From Flavobacteriaceae bacterium (lineage in GTDB: Bacteria > Bacteroidota > Bacteroidia > Flavobacteriales > Flavobacteriaceae), in contig JACXVH010000057.1 in NCBI GenBank assembly GCA_014763515.1, positions 1 through 11,014 of the forward strand: 11,014 nt of DNA, written 5' to 3'. This document shows positions 7,108 to 11,014 of this stretch, in pieces. Numbering within the stretch: the first letter of the stretch is position 1; each line of letters begins with the position of its first letter. The notes beneath the pieces are model-generated. The model was not told where the DNA came from and ran no database searches. It was given only the letters and a program-made list of their open reading frames with translations. Made by a program: the position numbers and the translations under genes.

Positions 7108-8863
7108 TTAGTTTCTTTCTTTTCGTTCTAATTCTGCTTGAAACTCTTCCATGACAGGTTTAACAGTACTTTCAGGTAAATCAGCAATTTTAATATACAT
7201 TAAACCATCTACAGCGTTGTTAAACAATGGATCAACATTAAAAGCAATAACTCTTGCATTTTGTTTAATGTACTTTTTAATTAAAACTGGTAAACGTAAG
7301 TTTCCAGGTTCAACTTCATCAATAATTTTGTCAAATTTGTTTAAATCGGCCTCAGCTTCATTAAAAACAAAATCTTTATCAGCGTCTTTTAGTTGAACTT
7401 TATATTCTTTTTTAGGGCGAACATATTGCGCAATGTAAGGATCGTAATAATGAGATTTCATAAACTCAATCATTAGAGATTTTGAAAAATCAGAAAATTG
7501 ATTACTTATACTTACACCTCCAATTAAATATTTGTGTTCAGGGTAACGTAATGTTGTGTGAACAATTCCTTTCCAAAGTAGAAATAAGGGCATTGGTTTT
7601 TGCTGATATTCTTTGCAAATAAAAGCTCTTCCCATTTCTATAGACTGACTCATTAAATCATAAAGCTCTGGTTCGAATCTAAAAAGTTCATGTAAATAAA
7701 ATCCATCGATTCCATGTTTCGAATAAATTTCCGAACCTAATCCCATTCTATAAGCGCCAGCAATTTGTTGCAGTTCTTCGTCCCACAAAAACATATGGTG
7801 GTAATATTTGTCATATTGATCTAAATCAATTGATTCATTAGTACCTTCACCAACTTCTCTAAAAGTAATTTCCCTTAATCGTCCAATTTCGTGTAAAATA
7901 TTTGGAATTTTATCAGCAGTAACTAGAAAAACTTCATAGTTTTTACTTTGTAGTAATCTATAATCACCTTCACGAACAAAATTAATTTCTTCAAGAATTT
8001 GTTCATGATTAGCTGGTTTTGCAATTTGTTTAGGTGGTTTAGGAACCTTAAGTGATGATGTTGAAATTAGTTTTGTTGTCTCTTTTTCAAAAGCATTAGA
8101 CAACATATAAGTTTTTCTTCGTAAAAAATCACCATATTCCTCAAGGGTTGCATGTTCATTTTGTTCAGCAACAGATATTGGTTTACCAATTCTAACTTTA
8201 ATTACTCTATCTTTTTGTGTTAATAATTCACTTGGTAATTTAGCCGTTCTTAAAGTATCATTAAGTTTTGATAGAAAATAAAAAAGTTTACTGTTTTTTG
8301 CGTGAAAATATATTGGTACAACACCAAGGTTTATCAACAACTAATTTTCCGTCTTTATAAGTCGATACTTCACCCGCTGGAAACATTCCTAAAGGCTTTC
8401 CTTCTGAAAGATGTCGTAATGTTTCTTTTATGCCTACAACACTAGATTTTGCATCCTTATGGTTTTCAAAAGGATTCACTGGCATTATGTAGGGTTTCAT
8501 GGGCTCTATACGATGCAATAAAAAATTAGCAATTATTTTAAAATTAGGTTCGTTTTCAAGCATCAACTTTAATAAAAGAATTCCATCTATACCGCCTAGT
8601 GGATGATTAGAAATAGTAATGTAAGGCCCTTCTTTTGGAAGTCTTTTTAAATCTTCTTCTGGAATTTCAAACTTAATTTGAAATTCGTCTAAAATTGCAT
8701 TTAAGAAAGCTAGATCTTGTAAATGTTTATTTCTATCGTAAATTTTATTAAGTGTAGAAATTTTGAGAACCTTCATCAGTAACCATCCTGAAAAAGTTCC
8801 TAGAAAGCCGTATTTATCAGTATTAATAGCTTTTGCTACTTCTTTGGCTGTAACTAAACCCAT
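7108..8863 (-). pseudogene. olsF: Broken bifunctional PlsC-GNAT acyltransferase of the OlsF (ornithine/amino-acid lipid synthase) type
   Basis: The OlsF family makes phosphorus-free aminolipids at the inner membrane: the C-terminal GNAT-like (OlsB-type) half N-acylates the amino acid, and the N-terminal PlsC-like (OlsA-type) half adds the second acyl chain. The N-terminal frame (8863-8288) shows the acyltransferase motifs NHPLGGIDG (residues 86-94) and FPAGEVS (161-167), and matches family sequence up to VDKPW (W180, codon 8326-8324). It then runs into CCTNIFSRKKQ and a stop. The conserved sequence resumes in another frame with VVPIYFHAKNSKLF from 8322, continues through the N-acyltransferase domain (REITFREVGEGTN, then the ELFRF and GRAFI regions), and ends at 7108. 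From memory of relatives, about 13-14 residues are missing between VDKPW and VVPIYF. That fits a deletion near 41 bases (length 3n+2), not a simple one-base error. An ATG at 8340 could allow separate translation of the C-terminal part. Substrate amino acid (ornithine, glycine or other) is not certain. Confidence 0.82.
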
Positions 8864-8886
8864 TTACAATTAATTTGAGCGAAAAA

Positions 8887-8894
8887 CAAAGATA
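8887..8894 (-). promoter_or_regulatory. Putative -7 box TATCTTTG for the olsF-like gene
   Basis: Exact TAnnTTTG match on the minus strand, 23 bases before the ATG at 8863. It forms a divergent arrangement with the exonuclease promoter box at 9027. No clear -33 element is seen. Confidence 0.5.
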
Positions 8895-9026
8895 GTAATA
8901 TTTATGAAATACTATTCTATTTCTTTATTTCTACAACAAAAAACACAAGTTAAAATAGCTATATTGCTGTTAGTTAATTGTTTAAAAAAATAGTTTTTTA
9001 AATATCCTTTTTACATTCCTTTTTAT

Positions 9027-9034
9027 TATTTTTG
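9027..9034 (+). promoter_or_regulatory. Putative -7 box TATTTTTG for the exodeoxyribonuclease gene
   Basis: Exact TAnnTTTG match, 21 bases before the ATG at 9056. It overlaps a possible in-frame TTG start at 9032. If the box is used, transcription begins downstream of that TTG, so it cannot be the start codon. This supports ATG 9056. Confidence 0.5.
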
Positions 9035-9055
9035 AGCGAATTCAAAGCCGCAACA

Positions 9056-9817
9056 ATGAAAATTATTTCGTACAATGTAAATGGAATTCGTGCTGCAATC
9101 AATAAAGGTTTTCTTGATTGGTTACAGCAAGCAAATCCAGATGTTATTTGCCTTCAAGAAATTAAAGCCACTGAAGATCAAATTCCTAAAATGGAAATTG
9201 AAGCGGCTGGATATCCATACCAATATTATTTCTCTGCTGAAAAAAAAGGATATAGCGGTGTCGCTATTCTTTCGAAAACAGAACCTAAAAATGTAATTTT
9301 TGGAACTGGAATTGATTACATGGACAAAGAAGGACGAAATCTTCGTGCCGATTTTGAAAATGTTTCTGTGATGAGTTTATACTTACCTTCGGGAACAAAC
9401 ATAGACAGACTTGACCATAAGTTTCAATATATGGATGATTTTCAAAAGTATATTGACAACTTGAAAAAAGAAATTCCAAATTTAGTTATTTGTGGTGATT
9501 ACAATATTTGTCACGAAGCTATCGACATTCACGATCCTATTCGTAATGCTAAAGTATCTGGATTCTTACCAGAAGAGAGAGCTTGGCTCGATGGTTTTAT
9601 GAAAAGTGGATTCATTGATACTTTCCGTTTTTTAAATAAAGAGCCTCACAACTACAGTTGGTGGAGTTATCGAGCAAATGCACGTAACAATAATAAAGGC
9701 TGGAGAATTGATTATTGTTTAGCCGCCGAACCTTTAAAAGATAAAATTAACCGTGCTTTAATTTTACCTGAAGCGAAACATTCAGACCATTGCCCGGTTG
9801 TTTTAGAATTACTTTAA
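9056..9817 (+). CDS. xth: Exodeoxyribonuclease III (AP endonuclease, ExoIII/ExoA family)
   Basis: A 253-residue cytoplasmic DNA repair enzyme that cleaves DNA 5' to abasic sites and removes nucleotides from 3' ends. It acts in base excision repair and depends on Mg2+. All family motifs are present in order: YNVNGIRAA (6-14), CLQEIKA (32-38, metal ligand E35), LYLPSGT (109-115), GDYNICH (147-153, catalytic D148 and N150), SWWSYR and GWRIDYCL (216-222, D219), and SDHCPVVLEL at the C-terminus (D244, H245). The length matches other Bacteroidota members, with no sign of damage. ATG at 9056 was chosen over an in-frame TTG at 9032 because the family starts at MKIISYNVNG and the TTG lies inside the likely -7 box. 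The OmpA-type lipoprotein gene follows after 21 bases and may be co-transcribed. Confidence 0.95.
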   Translation: MKIISYNVNGIRAAINKGFLDWLQQANPDVICLQEIKATEDQIPKMEIEAAGYPYQYYFSAEKKGYSGVAILSKTEPKNVIFGTGIDYMDKEGRNLRADFENVSVMSLYLPSGTNIDRLDHKFQYMDDFQKYIDNLKKEIPNLVICGDYNICHEAIDIHDPIRNAKVSGFLPEERAWLDGFMKSGFIDTFRFLNKEPHNYSWWSYRANARNNNKGWRIDYCLAAEPLKDKINRALILPEAKHSDHCPVVLELL

Positions 9818-9838
9818 TTTTTAAACCAAATTTAAATT

Positions 9839-10586
9839 ATGATACGAAAAGTTGCCCTTGCCATGGTAGTTTTAGGATTAACTACTTCATGTGTTTCTAA
9901 AAAAATCTACCAAGATTTAGAGAGTAAATATGCAGATTTGAAAAAAGAACGCAATGCATTAGCTGATGAAAATGAAAGTTTAACTGCAGCAAAAAATCAA
10001 CTTGAACTTGACAAGAACAGCTTACAATCAGAGCTAGACAAGGTTAAAGCAGAGAGAGATAAGCTGGCGAACGATTATGCTGCGACTAAAAAGAATTTAG
10101 ATAATTTAAAGTCATCTTATGCAGCATTAGAGAAAAACAGTAATGATGCTTTAGAAAGCAACATGAAAAAGAATCGTGAATTGTTAGCCGAATTAGAGGC
10201 GAAACAAAAAGCACTTAATGCAGAACAAGAACGTCTTAACAAACTTAAGGCAGATTTAGAAGCTTCTTCTACTCGATTGGCTGAATTAGAAAAAATGATT
10301 GCCGATAAAGAAGCAGCAATGAATAAGTTAAAAGAATCTTTATCAAAAGCATTAAATGCATTTGAAGGAAAAGGGTTAACAGTAGAAAATCGTAACGGTA
10401 AAGTTTACGTTTCTATGGAGAACAAATTATTATTCGAATCGGGAAGTTGGACTGTCTGCAGGTCGTAGTGAATACGCTCCATTGGCTGAAAACGATTCAG
10501 CTGAAGGAAAAGCTAAAAACAGAAGAATTGAAATTATCTTAACTCCGAAATTAGATGAAATTTCTAAGTTAATGAGTGAAATGTAA
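9839..10586 (+). pseudogene. Broken OmpA/Pal-type coiled-coil lipoprotein gene (internal frameshifting deletion)
   Basis: The intact family is an outer-membrane lipoprotein with a periplasmic coiled coil and a C-terminal OmpA domain that binds peptidoglycan. Here residues 1-18 are a lipoprotein signal with lipobox LTTSC (C18 the lipidated residue). Residues about 24-170 are a highly charged Lys/Glu/Leu-rich coiled coil. The OmpA domain then begins (GKVYVSMENKLLFESGSWTV, to residue 206). The frame then leaves the family and stops after CRS (stop 10466-10468). From 10452 the next frame reads LSAGRSEYAPLAENDS, then AEGKAKNRRIEIILTPKLDE, and ends at TAA 10584-10586: this is the normal end of the domain. 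The middle of the domain, including the expected GHTD and NWDLSxxRA segments, is absent. From memory of relatives this is about 70 residues, or roughly 200 bases or more. The predicted product of 209 residues keeps the lipid anchor and coil but not the peptidoglycan-binding core. I see no TAnnTTTG box of its own in the 21-base gap after the exonuclease gene. Confidence 0.85.
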
Positions 10587-10607
10587 CATTTCTTCTTTTA
10601 AAAATAT

Positions 10608-10635
10608 AAACGCTACCCATTCGGTAGCGTTTTTT
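10608..10635 (+). terminator. Rho-independent terminator after the OmpA-type gene
   Basis: The stem is CGCTACC (10611-10617) with GGTAGCG (10623-10629), closed by the 5-base loop CATTC and extended by A-T pairs. It is followed by a run of six T starting at 10630. It lies 24 bases after the original stop codon of the OmpA-type gene and would end an exonuclease-OmpA transcript. Confidence 0.92.
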
Positions 10636-10636
10636 G

Positions 10637-10644
10637 TATATTTG
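10637..10644 (+). promoter_or_regulatory. Putative -7 box TATATTTG for the SnoaL-like lipoprotein gene
   Basis: Exact TAnnTTTG match directly behind the terminator and 14 bases before the ATG at 10659, implying a very short leader. No -33 element can be made out, since that position falls in the terminator stem. Confidence 0.4.
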
Positions 10645-10658
10645 AATAAACGCCAATC

Positions 10659-11014
10659 ATGAAAAAAATAGCATTACTTTTCCTTGTTCTACTAATTAGT
10701 TGCAATGAAACAAAAGATATCTCTTCAGAGAAAAACAGCATTAACCAACTTTTAGACAATTGGCACAAAGCGGCAGCCGAAGCTAATTTTGACAATTATT
10801 TTAATGCGATGGCAGAAGAATCTATTTTCATTGGAACCGATGCCACTGAAAACTGGAACAAAGCTGAATTTATGGCTTTTGCTAAACCCTATTTCGATAA
10901 AGGTCGTGCTTGGAGTTTTACTGCATTAGAACGCCATATTTACTTTTCTAAAGATGGGAAAACCGCTTGGTTTGACGAATTACTAAACACGCAAATGAAA
11001 ATTTGCAGAGGAAG
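10659..11014 (+). CDS. SnoaL/NTF2-like (DUF4440-type) lipoprotein, N-terminal part (3' end outside the window)
   Basis: The first 118 codons of a predicted lipoprotein are visible. The signal MKKIALLFLVLLISC ends in the lipobox LISC with C15 as the lipidated residue, followed by a short linker. From about residue 28 the sequence resembles the SnoaL/nuclear transport factor 2 fold: an opening helix (INQLLDNWHKAAAEANFDNY), then the pattern MAEESIFIGTDATENWNKAEF and strands with GKTAWFDELL. Proteins of this type often lack a known activity; some bind or convert small molecules, so no reaction is assigned. The frame is open to the right edge. It has its own putative promoter box behind a terminator, so it is probably a separate transcription unit. 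Confidence 0.8.
   Translation, partial: MKKIALLFLVLLISCNETKDISSEKNSINQLLDNWHKAAAEANFDNYFNAMAEESIFIGTDATENWNKAEFMAFAKPYFDKGRAWSFTALERHIYFSKDGKTAWFDELLNTQMKICRG

Larger units (their letters stand above)
8864..9055. promoter_or_regulatory. Divergent intergenic region between the olsF-like and exonuclease genes
   Basis: This 192-bp A+T-rich gap carries the two outward-facing TAnnTTTG boxes (8887-8894 minus, 9027-9034 plus). A stem made only of A-T pairs (TTTAAAAAA at 8981-8989 with TTTTTTAAA at 8994-9002) lies between them; it is too weak to call a terminator. Nothing else is recognisable. Confidence 0.5.

Noticed and set aside
8288..8340. Programmed ribosomal frameshift joining the two acyltransferase frames
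   Set aside because: No slippery sequence is evident at the frame change, and conserved residues are missing at the junction, so a frameshift alone would not restore the protein.
8288..8863. Stand-alone short PlsC-type acyltransferase of 191 residues
   Set aside because: Its last 11 residues (CCTNIFSRKKQ) are not family-like, and the missing family sequence continues in another frame; it is the front half of a broken gene.
8981..9002. Hairpin TTTAAAAAA/TTTTTTAAA as a terminator
   Set aside because: The stem is only A-T pairs and lies between two divergent promoters, where no transcript needs to end.
9032..9055. N-terminal extension of the exonuclease from a TTG start (MSEFKAAT before MKII)
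   Set aside because: The TTG lies within the putative -7 box, and the family begins at MKIISYNVNG.
10613..10795. Open frame on the minus strand at the start of the SnoaL-like gene
   Set aside because: It overlaps a terminator and a lipoprotein signal on the plus strand; it is an antisense shadow.

Overview
The window looks like chromosomal DNA of a member of the Bacteroidota, most likely Flavobacteriaceae and close to Flavobacterium. The evidence is very A+T-rich DNA, two secreted proteins ending in a type IX secretion (T9SS) type A sorting domain, start codons without Shine-Dalgarno sequences, and the Bacteroidota -7 promoter motif TAnnTTTG upstream of six of the seven genes. I see no mobile element, CRISPR array, tRNA or rRNA.

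Layout: (1) 1-530, minus strand, the N-terminal two thirds or so of the FAD synthetase/riboflavin kinase gene ribF, running off the left edge. (2) 612-3395, minus strand, a secreted M43 (pappalysin/cytophagalysin-type) metalloprotease with a T9SS tail and a strong terminator behind it. (3) 3396-3724, an A+T-rich divergent promoter region. (4) 3725-7036, plus strand, a second secreted metalloprotease of the reprolysin-like (M12B-type) family, with PKD/Ig-like, FnIII and P domains and a T9SS tail. (5) 7054-7093, a perfect 40-bp palindrome that terminates both convergent genes. (6) 7108-8863, minus strand, a bifunctional PlsC-GNAT acyltransferase of the OlsF (ornithine/amino-acid lipid synthase) type, broken by a short internal deletion. 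(7) 8864-9055, a divergent promoter region. (8) 9056-9817, plus strand, an intact exodeoxyribonuclease III. (9) 9839-10586, plus strand, an OmpA/Pal-type lipoprotein that has lost most of its OmpA domain to a frameshifting deletion. (10) 10659 to the right edge, plus strand, the start of a SnoaL/NTF2-like lipoprotein.

How they fit together: the two divergent proteases are probably exported by the same T9SS route and may be co-regulated scavenging enzymes; they belong to two different metzincin families. The rest is envelope and housekeeping content (flavin cofactor synthesis, aminolipid synthesis, DNA repair, peptidoglycan-binding lipoprotein).

The most unusual point is that two conserved envelope genes, only about 2.1 kb apart, each carry an internal deletion that joins two recognisable halves in different frames. 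Both deletions shift the frame in the same sense, and the genes between and around them look intact. This is either real gene decay or a variant in the population, or an assembly error; the sequence alone cannot tell which. I did not find a convincing undescribed system here.
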